Assembly: GCA_963556195.1 (NCBI GenBank)
Contig: OY744516.1
Span: forward strand, 38,847,778 to 38,911,777
Direction of reading: 5' to 3'
DNA length: 64,000 nt
From: Sepiola atlantica
Taxonomy: Eukaryota > Mollusca > Cephalopoda > Sepiida > Sepiolidae
How positions within the stretch are numbered: position 1 is the first letter of the stretch; each line of letters opens with the position of its first letter. The notes beneath the pieces are model-generated. The model saw only the letters and a program-made list of their open reading frames with translations, was not told the origin of the DNA and did no database searches. The position numbers and the translations under genes were made by a program. This document shows positions 1-10,770 of the stretch, one piece after another.

Positions 1-691
1 TGGCACCACCCATGCCGACAAGTAGGGACGATTATGTCGCAAATTAATTTTCTCACTCTGAGTGACAAGCCGCATGCACACACCATCGAAGACGTCTCAA
101 AACGTATATCAATGGAAATTGATTCGTATACAAGTTTGCTAATATGCGCTTTTAAAATTCATTTTCTTTTTATAACTTTTCAATTGACAACATCAAAGAA
201 AATAGATGACCAACCTCGTAAACCCACTATTTTGTTTGGTTTAATTCAATTGCGATGAATGGTGTTTGTGTATTTTACTTGTTTACAAAACTCAGTGATG
301 GAAGTCTAGTAGGTTCTTAATGTTCAGCTTCTAAACAACCGTTTGCTTGATTTATTTTCATAAGTATTTTTCATATATATAAAGTTCAGCTAAGTTTTCT
401 GACTGTAATATTTTACCTGATGATGTAATGGTATTTATTTTCTATGTTCTCATTTTTCTTTTCTTTTAACCCATGTGATTTATTTAAACCTACTGACCAG
501 TGAAATACCCGTTCGATTGCTCTTAAAGTTAATTGATGAAACAATTTAAATAATAGGTAGCTTAAATATGATAGAAAAAAGTTCTGATCACCCATAGCAG
601 GATACCTCCAATTAGACTATTAATTCTTACTTATAGGATGGAAACCTATCTTAAATTTTCTGTTATCTCTGCGAGGTGAGGTGTACACTTA

Positions 692-692
<1 letters not shown>
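1..692. other. AT-rich non-coding stretch
   Basis: No reading frame with a recognisable motif, no repeat structure and no RNA gene signature is visible. The short open frames have no family resemblance and look like chance. Confidence 0.6.
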
Positions 693-744
<52 letters not shown>

Positions 745-792
745 ATGTATATATATGTATATATGTATATTTATATATATATATATGTATAT

Positions 793-833
<41 letters not shown>

Positions 834-836
834 TTT
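693..836. repeat. (TA)n microsatellite with TGTA and CA interruptions
   Basis: Long alternating TA run interrupted by ATGTAT units and a short ACACAC block near 793-802. It lies directly upstream of the 5' part of the LINE that starts near 837. Open frames over it on both strands are only IY repeats. Confidence 0.97.
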
Positions 837-3091
837 GTCTTTTGGTTTTATATCTGCGGAGGCTCTGAAATATCTGACAAGTATACGGGCGCAAAATAAC
901 CCCCTCGGTGGAATTGACCCGTATAGCTTGTCAGGTAGTCTATCTAGAAGGCAAACTCTGATATAAAATATGTGCCTCTTACTACTGCAAACCGTCGCTA
1001 AAGAGAGACACCCCCCTTAGTCCTAATGAACAACATTCCTAGAGGGATAGTCTTGAACAATATATCTGGTTTGCAAACCTAAAATTGCTTAACGAGTAGA
1101 TAGGCTCTGTCTATCTCCTAGCCGTTGCACTCCTTCTCTGTCTATTAGCCAGGTTCAGATGTACTAGCAAAGGGACACCTCAAAGACACCCAGCGAGTCA
1201 AGTATAACATTTTGCTACTACGTATCACGACTAGGCTGAGCTCCTCTTGTTTCGACAGCTTGAGTGTACAGGTTAGACAGCTAGTATGGCTGCTGTTTCC
1301 GACTGGAAATGCAGGAGCCCTTACTATTCGGTAGCCTTTAGAGCGGCTGCTTCATGAACAGTTGTATAATATCACCGTATTTGTACCTGCTATGATCTTA
1401 CAATTGTCTCAAATGGGCTTTTCGAGCCCACTACCCTCATGGACCCAGTCTAAACATATGGTTAAGTTGTGTGAACTTATATGCACCAAACAACTACCCA
1501 TTGTTCCCCCACTCTACATAAAATGAAAATGACATTATAAAGAAAAAGAAACACACCTAAACACGACACCTACCAGACAGCATCTTCGCTTCCACCCTTG
1601 AAGCTAGCTTACACAAATATCCGGCGGCGTAAAACCAACAGCAATTTCTCCTCGTAAATTCTACAGATATCCAAGCACTAAGTGAAACACACCTACAATT
1701 CTCAATCTCTTCACACCATTTTGATATGACTGAATACCGCTCACTTTACCTTAAACACTCTGACAAACATATGAACAGACGAAGAGTTTATGTACGGTAC
1801 ACCCTCTTTTTGACAAAGGAACATAGGTAAGAATCATATGATCAAGCCTACATGTGATTTAGATTACTCTTATAGCACAGCGTCAGTTATTAATATAACT
1901 TATACAGTTTTCATTTGACCCGGGACTGTACCCTGCTAAACTTAGTATCCGAAATCATAGATACAACACTTTCACTTTACCCGAGTGTTCTGATATCTGT
2001 ATTAGGATTTTAATGTACATCTCTTTTAGTAGCTTAAATTTTCCAGCTATACAGACGCAGCTGGTAAGCCCACGTATTATTTCTTTGCAGCGCACTCCTT
2101 CTCACAGACTGTCACTTTCCCGGTGCTCCTCTCTGATCGTTTAGACCAGCAAGCCTCACTTCCCGACTTGTTCTTGCCCCTACTAGCCAATACTTATGCG
2201 ACGAATGCTCCTAGCCCGCTGCTCATGTAGGCAAAACGGACGCGTACATATCCGAGGCAATGGCTGAATCCTAAGAAAGTTACCCCCAGTCTGTAGTGGA
2301 ATGGAGTCATACATGGATGGTAACATTTAATGCTGCTACGACAAAGCTCATTTTCTTTTAACAACTACAAGAAACATCTTCAACCACCGATTGCGATAGC
2401 AAATTATACCCTACTTGAAGGTCCAACGTTCAAACTCCTCAGCCTAACATTCACAGGTGACATCATTTGGAACAAATACATAGAAGATATTGCAAAAGCT
2501 GATGCAAAGTAGATGGGATCCCTGTTCTGTGCTAGAAAACTTATCACATCCTGTATTACTGAACAAGCCGCAATCCGCCCATACATAGAGTATTGATGTT
2601 ACATCTGGGTTGATGTATTATTCACTAGGCTCTCATCTTTAGGAAGGTCAAATAAGGAGTCTCTAATCTGATAGGTCCTCCACTATCTACATAGCTCCAG
2701 CTCCTATCCCATCACCGCAATGTTGCATCCTTGTGCTTGTTTTACAAGTATTTCAATAGAATGTTCTCCGATGTACTTGCTGCTCTGGTTCCTCCTCGAC
2801 GTTTATACACTTGAGCAACCTAATAACGAGCTAAATCCTATTCATTCATCTATCAGAATATATAGGAAAGCCTTCTACTCCCATAGCTTATTTCCCTTAG
2901 CTACCGACCTTTGGAACTCCCTCCCTGCTCTCCGTTTCCCCGACTGTACCGACATGTAGAAATTTAAAACTAATGTGAAAAAGCATCTCACTGCACAGCT
3001 CCCAATTTTGGATTAGTCCCAACATTTTACCCTAAATCTCAGTAGCCTCTTACGTCTACAGTTGCATGCAACTTACCTTTTTGGGGTGAAC

Positions 3092-3092
<1 letters not shown>
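837..3092 (+). mobile_element. Jockey-like (APE-type) LINE, copy A, internally deleted
   Basis: Degenerate non-LTR retrotransposon that aligns by eye with the copy at 13680-20235. The 5' part (about 1230-2220) has the UTR and an apurinic-endonuclease-like domain, including DFNVH near 2009-2023. After about 2222 it jumps to the post-catalytic end of the reverse transcriptase: TKLIF, FKLLSLTFTG (2430-2460), RPYIEYC (2578-2598) and LWNSLPALRFPD (2910-2945). The catalytic RT core, about 4 kb away in the longer copy once the hAT insertion is included, is missing. The 3' end is TTTGGGGTGAACT (near 3080), followed by (TC)n(TA)n. Stops and frameshifts run throughout, so no product is expected. The clade could also be CR1-like. 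Confidence 0.8.
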
Positions 3093-3181
<89 letters not shown>

Positions 3182-3208
3182 ATATATATATATATATACA
3201 TGTATATG
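3093..3208. repeat. (TC)n-(TA)n compound microsatellite
   Basis: About 30 bp of TC repeat followed by about 85 bp of TA repeat, placed exactly at the 3' end of LINE copy A. It may have grown from the LINE tail. Confidence 0.97.
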
Positions 3209-4531
3209 CTTTTAATCTTACAAAGTTTTATCCAACAGTATGCACAATCAGTTATATATTAACCTGATAGTTTGTTGAGGTTATTGTTTGCACGGGTAAT
3301 GTTACTAAGCAGACAATTTATTTTGTCTACGGGGCTTGACATAAACAGAAAATACAACAGTGTAAAATGTGTTTCATATAGGATTCGAACCTGTGCCTCA
3401 GTATGGGTGTCGCCTTGAAAATTGTACAAGTCTTATTTTTACTTTGTTTATATTGTGTGTTTATATTCAGCTACGTGGACTATACAAATCATCCGTTTAG
3501 TAAAATTATTCGCGCAAACAATTGCGTCAATAGAAATGCAACTTAATACATAACGTACTGTACACATACATATACATATACACACATACACCATATTCAT
3601 GTACACATGTATGCATTCATTCAAATAACTTATACACGTAAGTACCTATATTCACGAACGTTCAAACTATAATTACATGTCAGAAAATAACGAATATTTA
3701 AAATATTTTATCACAAACAAAATGTACTTTCATGTCTAGCTATGTATCGTGACTACACTTGTAATATTTAATAAGTTGTTATTCTGTCTGGGAATATTAT
3801 CACAGGAGGATGTTCACTTGAATATATTCAACACAGACCATCTAAAATCTTCACATGATGTATTATTTTTACTTACACGTGTCTCTCTGTTTCCTATCTT
3901 TCAGTATTCTTGGCTTACTATTGTTTGCATTAAAACACCATTAGTAAACAACAGAAATTGTTCAAACGTCGAGAGGTCAGTTTTACCGATGTTTCATTTA
4001 CTTTGTCGTGTGTAACATCAATACAATTTCTGGTGAATATAAACATGTTTTGCACAATTGTATGTATATGACAAGCTTGTACCTACAGCACGATAATAAT
4101 AAAGACCAGACATCTATAGTTACAGATGACGGAAATAAGTTATAAGGTTCCCCCGATCTGAACAGAAAACTAACCTAGTGCAAAAGTTAGTTGTGGAAAC
4201 GTTTCGTGTGCTGTCGTGATAAGATAATGATTTATAATGCAAAGATCCATTAAAAAAACAGCAACACTTTTTGAACAAAAATTATTCTGGAAACAACCTC
4301 AAAGGTTTCATAAATTGTTATAGTGTCAATGATCCGCTTTTGAATCGAAAAAAAAATATTGACAAGTTTCATCATCGAAAATGCAAATCAACGACCTTTC
4401 ATGTAAAACTGGATACCGCCTCGAAAACAAACCAACACATAGAATAATTACATGGTGTGGGATTTTTGTCGAATCCAGCCTATAGTGTGGACGTTGTGCA
4501 ATATGATTACTGATGAATAAATCCCTAAATA
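3209..4531. other. AT-rich non-coding stretch with a lone tRNA-like B box
   Basis: No coding signal. GGATTCGAACC at 3381-3391 is a good minus-strand RNA polymerase III B box, but no A box or cloverleaf is visible around it. It is at most a SINE scrap. The frame at 3749-4015 has no recognisable motif. Confidence 0.5.
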
Positions 4532-5384
4532 ATTTGACCCGCTTTTATATGAATGGTTTGACCCCCCTTTGATATGAATGATTTGACCCTCTTTTTATGA
4601 GAATGATTTAACCAATCTTTTATATGAATGATTTGACCAATACTTTATATGAATGTTTTGATCCCCCTTTGATATAAATGATTTGACCCCCCGTTTTATA
4701 TGAATGATTTGACCAATCTTTTATATGAATGATTTGACCAATCTTTTATATGAATGTTTTGACCAATCTTTTATATGAATGGTTTGACCCCCCTTTTATA
4801 TGAATGATTTGACCCCCCTTTGATATGAATGATTTGACCAATCTTTCATATGAATGATTTGACCCCCCTTTTATATGAATGATTTGACCAATCTTTCATA
4901 TGAATGATTTGCCCCTCCTTTTATATGAATGATTTGACCAATCCTTTATATGAATGTTTTGACCCCCCTTTGATATAAATGATTTGACCCCCCTTTTATA
5001 TGAATGATTTGACCAATTATTTATATGAATGTTTTGACCAATCTTTTATATGAATGGTTTGACCCCCCTTTGATATGAATGATTTGACCCCCCTTTGATA
5101 TGAATGATTTGACCAATCTTTCATATGAATGATTTGACCCCCCTTTTATATGAATGATTTGACCAATCTTTCATATGAATGATTTGCCCCTCCTTTTATA
5201 TGAATGATTTGACCAATCCTTTATATGAATGTTTTGACCCCCCTTTGATATAAATGATTTGCCCCTCCTTTTATATGAATGATTTGACCAATCCTTTATA
5301 TGAATGTTTTGACCCCCCTTTCATATGAATGATCTGCTCCTCCTTTTATATGAATGATTTGACCAATCTTTATATGAATGATTA
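4532..5384. repeat. 25-bp tandem satellite, about 34 units
   Basis: The unit is roughly TATATGAATGATTTGACC followed by a variable 7-bp segment. Two variable segments dominate: CCCCTTT-type and AATCTTT-type. Variant units (TGTTTTGACC, TATAAATG, TTGCCCCTCC) recur in the same order at about 4633, 4936 and 5211. That spacing is about 12 and 11 units, so a higher-order repeat sits on the basic unit. No open frame or promoter signal is seen. Confidence 0.95.
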
Positions 5385-6511
5385 GAACTAAGTTATTGAT
5401 ACAAATATATATCTGCATTAATTTACATTTACAACCTCGAATTGTTTTAAATAAAATAAAAAGTCAGACAAAACTGATTTACAGCTGTAACGACATTATA
5501 AAAAGGATTACAACAAATAAGTGATAAGTGGGAAAAGATGATGAAAGTCATACTAGAATCAACAGTAAACTGATGATCATAATGATTAATAATAAAAGAT
5601 TTTTGACTGACAGATAATAGATAATTTAAGTAGAAAACAAGTAGATATTTGAGCATTTTAAATTATTTGCTTAAATTATTTCACAGGAAACAATATATAC
5701 AATGGAATTTTACATGTTCGAAACAAAAAAAATGGAACATTTTGCTTTCATCTATACTTTTTCTTCTGAAACGAGACAGTACATGTCTCTATCTTATATT
5801 TCGTATTGCTTTTCTTTTGTCGACAACTTGAGAATCATACAGATCTTTAAAAATGTTACTATAAACAAACCATTAATATTTTTTAACTATTTTCCTTCTA
5901 GAACACTTTGGATGTCTATTAACCATGAATAATAACAAACAATGCGAGTTCTATGGGTCTCTGTTTCTGTCTCGTATTTTTATTACCTTTTGAATATGGA
6001 AACTGTAAAATCATCAGTTTTATGACTAGCCTTTTTTCGTAAACTCGACATGTATTTGTTTGTGTGTAAAGTGTATGTACGTGTGTCGATTATTTGTGTG
6101 TATTTTCAATATATGTGTGAGTTTGTGTATGTTTTGCTACTACGTCTAGCTTGTGATAGTGAGTACACCTGTAGTGTGTGTGTGTATGTTTGAATGTTGT
6201 TGTATTGTGTTGTTATATTCTGAGTGTGCGTTTAATTTCGTATATGCGTGTGGTGTATGTAAGTGTGTGTATATGTTCCTTCTGTAAATGTATATATTAG
6301 ATTGTTATAATGGAGTAGTAATAGTTTATACTTGAAATATTGAACATATCATAATCGACATATGTACTCTTGGTAACGAGATGAGTAGTTTGAGCGCATT
6401 ACACCATGTCATTTAGAGAGGGATGCCAGCGAAATTGCATCATACTCCCAAAGAAAGTAACACACTTAAAATCTAAGCTTATGCTGTATCTATTCCTTAT
6501 ACTCGTCATAA
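5385..6511. other. AT-rich non-coding stretch with a GT-rich segment
   Basis: Nothing coding is supported. About 6060-6290 is enriched in TGTGTGTAT-like sequence on the plus strand, a decayed (TG)n tract. The 60-76 residue open frames at 5447-5932 show no motif. Confidence 0.6.
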
Positions 6512-6551
<40 letters not shown>

Positions 6552-6603
6552 CATTATGTAATATATACATATATATTTAATATATATATATAATATATAT
6601 GTA

Positions 6604-6670
<67 letters not shown>

Positions 6671-6671
6671 T
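6512..6671. repeat. (TA)n-(GA)n compound microsatellite
   Basis: Two TA arrays flank an imperfect palindromic core (TTACATTATGTAATA near 6549-6563). A run of about 28 bp of GA repeat follows at the right end. Confidence 0.96.
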
Positions 6672-6950
6672 ACATAAACACATGCGACAATTTCTTACAT
6701 TTTCTCGAACTGTATTTTATCAAACCATATTTAAGCTTATTTGCGACAATGATACAATCTCATATTTTAAAATACTTTATATTAAGTGATCAGGAAAAAC
6801 TTTGACATATTTCTGGCTATGTTTTATTTACATACTTCTCTTATATACAGTTTTTAATAAATTGATATTCTGAATGTTTCATTTATAATTTTATTCTTCT
6901 ATTTCTTATATGTATATTTACTAGCTTTGTTGGTATTACTATCATTTTTA

Positions 6951-7255
6951 TTATTACTCACTAGGAATTCTCGCGCAAGTTATCGTCAGTGATTGCTCAC
7001 CGACAACAACCAGTGGTGTGTCCTGGAGTCTGAGTGACAACAGGCATCCCAAGAGTTCCAGTACTCTCCATCTATTTTCGATCACCACCGCAAATGACCT
7101 TGCGGTATCGCAACAGCCGCCTACCATTGATTTCTCGTTGGCACCGACCATTTGTCTCCCCTGGGATTTGGGTAGCTAAAAGCCTCCCAAACGTCCCAGC
7201 ACTATCCGAAGTTTTCCAGTAGGGGTCTGGTTACTACTATTGGTCTCCCATCCTC
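6951..7255 (-). mobile_element. RLE-type LINE 3' UTR module (minus orientation)
   Basis: Reverse-complement match by eye to the 3' UTR blocks at 50290-50610 and 55880-56145. Shared pieces include GTTGTCACTCAGACTCC, GCGATACCGCAA and ATCACTGACGATGA. On the minus strand it ends in AACTCCTAGTG-like sequence followed by AAT repeats (plus-strand ATTATTACT near 6950), which is the tail seen in the other copies. Only the untranslated 3' end of the retrotransposon is present, as expected for strong 5' truncation. Confidence 0.8.
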
Positions 7256-7315
7256 CTTGACCTCTACAACTATTTTGTGTGGTGTCAGCTGATGTTGGTA
7301 CCATTTTATATCTTA

Positions 7316-7350
7316 CTAGCAGGACCCGTGTCCCGGCGTTCCCCGGGGAA
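7316..7350 (-). other. Helitron 3' terminus (hairpin plus CTAG)
   Basis: On the minus strand the end reads as a CCCCGGGG-type palindrome, then GCCGGGACACGGG, then TCCTGCTAG directly before T (plus 7315). Helitrons end in CTRR, preceded by a short GC-rich hairpin, and insert between A and T. This fixes one edge of the element. Confidence 0.8.
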
Positions 7351-7409
7351 ATATAACAGCCTGATTTTAATTTTTAAGTTAAATAAATAGATTCAGAAAA
7401 TAAATCATT

Positions 7410-8398
7410 TCACTGGAAGTAATTTAAGTAATTAAAATAGGAGCCTACCCTTGAACATCCTACATAAAACTGCCCATGGCTAAAGCAAGGTGAAGTCCAG
7501 TTTAGACCAATCACTGCCAATGATTGTCCTTGGAACTTGTTAATTGTCATGGCAAAACACAATTTAACTGGGAACTGAAGCCTTTTAAATTCTATTGCAG
7601 AATCCGACGGAATAATGGGTATTCTGGGAAGGGATGTCAGTTTGCTCCTTGCCACACCAGTTAGTATTACAGCTTCTATCACATAAGGTTTCATGCGTTT
7701 AACACACAGTCTCGTTCCATTACATAGCCTTGGAACATCAAGATTCCGGAGTAACATAATTGGGCATCCAGCTTTCAGCTTTAATTTGTGTGTTGGCATA
7801 CCAAGCAATTCTAATGAATTTAAAAATTCTGTAAGGTATTGTACAGCTTGGTCGTCATCGAGAGAAGAATCCACAGAAGTGAAAGTTTGTTCATCACCTG
7901 GAATTTAATCAAGCAGTTGTTGATTGATGACATGTACCATGTCATATTTAGTAGCTAGAATTGCTCTCTCCGTTAGCCATTCAGGATGCACATAGTTTTC
8001 GGCTATATTTGGATAAACTTTGCTACTAAGTTCTGTGAGTGATGGAACAATTGAGCCAATACCTGGAGTAATAACAATCGTGCCATTGTTGGTTGTTGCA
8101 AGCTTGCCATCACCTATTTTTAGGAGTAGGGAGACAAACTCACCAGCCATTGGGTCACTATTGAGATGTACACGCATGTTTGTAAATAACGTTACAGTCT
8201 TAATGTACTTCCACAAATATGACAATTTAATGCAAGCATTAAGCTTGTCAGCGGGACTTCCACATGGAACAATAGGAAACGTTTGTCGGAAGTCACCTGA
8301 TAATAAAAGTGTTATGCCGCAATGTTTTATCTAGAGCCTCGAACGCTTGTTTATGTGCCATTGTACATTCATCCCATACGATCAAGGAACAATTCTGT
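7410..8398 (-). pseudogene. Helitron PIF1-like helicase, C-terminal part, broken
   Basis: Two main pieces on the minus strand. 7905-8398 carries a Walker B/motif II (LIVWDECTMAHK, plus 8363-8398), then GDFRQTFPIVPCGSPADKL near 8240-8300 and TNMRV near 8175. 7410-7874 carries LKAGCPIMLLRNLD, the AMTINKFQGQS helicase motif (near 7530-7560) and YVGCSRV (near 7460). These are the classic motifs of Helitron PIF1-family helicases, which unwind DNA during rolling-circle transposition. The parts sit in different frames with a break near 7905, so it is a pseudogene. It continues upstream into 8404-8856. Confidence 0.85.
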
Positions 8399-8403
8399 AA
8401 AAC

Positions 8404-10087
8404 TTAAGCTGGATCTGATCCTCTTTCTATTTGACAAATTGGATCAGCATCTTTTGTTAAGGATAATGGCAACTTAAATGTGGAGTGAGCTTTCCTACCA
8501 CCAGGAAGAAGAGTGGTTGCAATATGAATTTGCTCATTATTTAGTTGTGCGATACCATCTCGAACAATTGATGCTTGCTCATGAGTTTGATAACTAATTT
8601 CACGCGTCCATGCAGTAATGACCGGATGTGTATTAGATCGATTAGGTGAGGTAAGACCCAATGTTGTCAGTGTTTTACCATTCATCCTATAAGTCATAGT
8701 TTCTATATGTACTAAAGCCATATTGAAGATGTCGTCCGAAAGTGTTATATCAACTTGAGGCTGTTGATTGCGTTTCCTAAGAAGGAAATCTTCCGTAAAA
8801 GCTTCTTTGTGTACATCCCAAAGTCGATTTGGATGAGACACTGCACCTGATCGCAAACAAATGTCTCAAATTGTTTGCAGAATCAGATATAGATGCTTCC
8901 TGTAGTGTAGCATCCCAGTGGTTATCATCTTCAAGTAGTCCCGGTGCACTACATGCATCCCTGAATGTAGTCATAACTTGACCATTGATCGTTTTTAGGT
9001 CATTAGAGCTCTGTGTACCTCTAACATTGTGTAGAAGCAGTCTCAAACAGAAGCAGTGAAATTGATTTGGATGCACGGTGCATACCCTGCCCAAAACTTC
9101 TGTTTTATTAACGCACGGATAGCCTGGAACTGGCTTACCCTGTAATCGTTGCTTGAAGACCTTAGTTTTTGTGTCCCAGGTATAATAAAGTGGAACTTCT
9201 GAGTACAAAAGTGTACATGCCAAAAAATCTGTTTGACACAATTTGAAGAAAGCTGTTAGAGTGGTTGAAGGTGGATTTGCAACTCTATCTGCCGCAGTAC
9301 TTTCAGTAAAGTATATCCGCTGTCCATTTTCTAGATGAACTGATAGGTGAATAACTGGGGGATGATATATATGTATGTGAACGTTAAGTATTCTCCAAAT
9401 GGTTTCATTTGTTGATATGTAACGTCCCGTATCGTATCTCTTAACTTCATCATGAGCATTACTTTCAATTGTGAAGGTATCTTGATCACTACCTTTATTT
9501 ACATATTTACAAATGTATTTTATTGATTTCACGCTGTTGCAATATTCAACATTGATATGTGCATTAAAAATCTTACAAAGCAGTTTATTATGTGGTACAA
9601 CGCATCGGTTGTCTACAGGAACTGTTATGTTGCCAGGTAGGGTAACTGTCATCTCAAAACCTCCAGCTAAAAGAATAGTCGTCGATATTGTGGGTAGCCA
9701 TTTGTATCCGATTGAGTTTCACTCAAGAAGTGTCTGGGATATCTCTTACTGCAGTGTCCATCTTTGAGACAGAGTGAACATCTGTTTATGTTTCCACATG
9801 GTCCATGAATCATATGGTGCCTAATGATATCATGTAAAAGCGGATCTGCTACTGCATCCGGAATTTCCACACTGATAACTAAAGCTGTGTCAGAGGATCT
9901 CAATTTTTGTTGCACCTCCATTATGCTCCATCGCCATCTGAAATTGTTGGATATATACATTTTCTCTGTGAAGCATGCTTTGCAATGCAAGAACAATCTC
10001 TAATTTAGTGTTTGAGAAAGAGTTATATCTAATCGCCCCATACATTTGCTCGCCAGAAGGTGAATCGTAACATAAAACGGGCAGCAC
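8404..10087 (-). pseudogene. Helitron Rep-linked region and helicase N-terminus, broken
   Basis: Minus-strand pieces in order: 9890-10087 (LQSMLHRENVYIQQFQ, N-terminal Helitron-like region); 9667-9996 (EIPDAVADPLLH, HMIHGPCG, CSKRYPRHF); 8777-9652, which holds KYICKYVNKG. In that motif the two Tyr of YxxKY match the Rep catalytic tyrosines. 8404-8856 has LNNEQ joined directly to HIATTLLPGGRKAHSTFKL. In related proteins the segment between LNNEQ and ATLLPGGR carries the Walker A loop, and it is absent here. The HUH histidine motif, expected between the N-terminal piece and DAVADP, is also missing. Frame breaks lie near 8800, 9660 and 9940. Confidence 0.8.
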
Positions 10088-10090
10088 TTT

Positions 10091-10560
10091 TCACGGCCAC
10101 TATCGTCCGCCACCAGGCATTTGGCTCATGTGACTCAATCGCAGTCATGTAAAAATAGAGAATAGTCTTTATTATTATAAATAATCATATAATAGGCAAT
10201 CCTCCACTCCCAATACATGTTTTTTTATTTCGGTTTAGTTTTATTTGTTTTACTTTTCGAAATAGTATAATTAACGTTGATGGATTTTCCGCACATTCCT
10301 GAGTCTTCTGTCGATTTAAATATATTGTACAATTCGGTGTTTAATCCCCCCCTCGAATACAATATTTTTCTTTTCGGTTTATTTATATTTTGTTACTTTT
10401 CAAAACAGATCCACCACATCAACCTATCAATCCCGCCACACCCCGCTGCTAGGCATTTGACTCATGTCACTCAATCGCAGTCAATTAAAAAAAATAGCGA
10501 ATAGTCTTCTTTATTGAAAATAATCATATAATCGTCATTTTATTTCCCCCCCGACCATCC
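10091..10560. repeat. Pair of about 336-bp direct repeats next to the Helitron
   Basis: The block around 10117-10185 (GCATTTGGCTCATG, ACTCAATCGCAGTCA, GAATAGTCTTTATT, AATAATCATATAAT) recurs at 10453-10535 with few changes. The material between is also loosely similar. No coding potential. The Helitron 5' edge probably lies at or near the first copy. Confidence 0.7.
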
Positions 10561-10770
10561 GAATATCATTTGTAATGCTCTGCAGGTTACATTAATTATG
10601 TGTGTGTTTCAGTGGTGCTCATTTTCCATTTGTCTTTTCAGCCAACGGAAATGGAATTTCTATACAAAGATGATGGGGGGTGGGGTGATTTTAATGGGGC
10701 TTTGTAGGCCTATTTAATTAATCGCTGAGATTTCAATTTGCCCCCCCTCCCAACATTGGATTAAAAAAAA

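Larger units (their letters stand above)
7316..10090 (-). mobile_element. Defective Helitron
   Basis: Rolling-circle transposon on the minus strand. The 3' terminus is at 7316, where the minus strand ends in a GC-rich hairpin plus CTAG before a T, typical of Helitrons. Upstream lie remnants of the RepHel protein: a PIF1-like helicase (7410-8398) and the Rep-linked central region (8404-10087). No 5' TC terminus was identified; the element fades into tandem repeats past about 10090. Because both the HUH motif and the Walker A loop appear deleted, it cannot be autonomous. Confidence 0.85.

Noticed and set aside
3381..3391. tRNA gene on the minus strand
   Set aside because: Only a B box is present; no A box, anticodon arm or acceptor stem pairing could be built around it.
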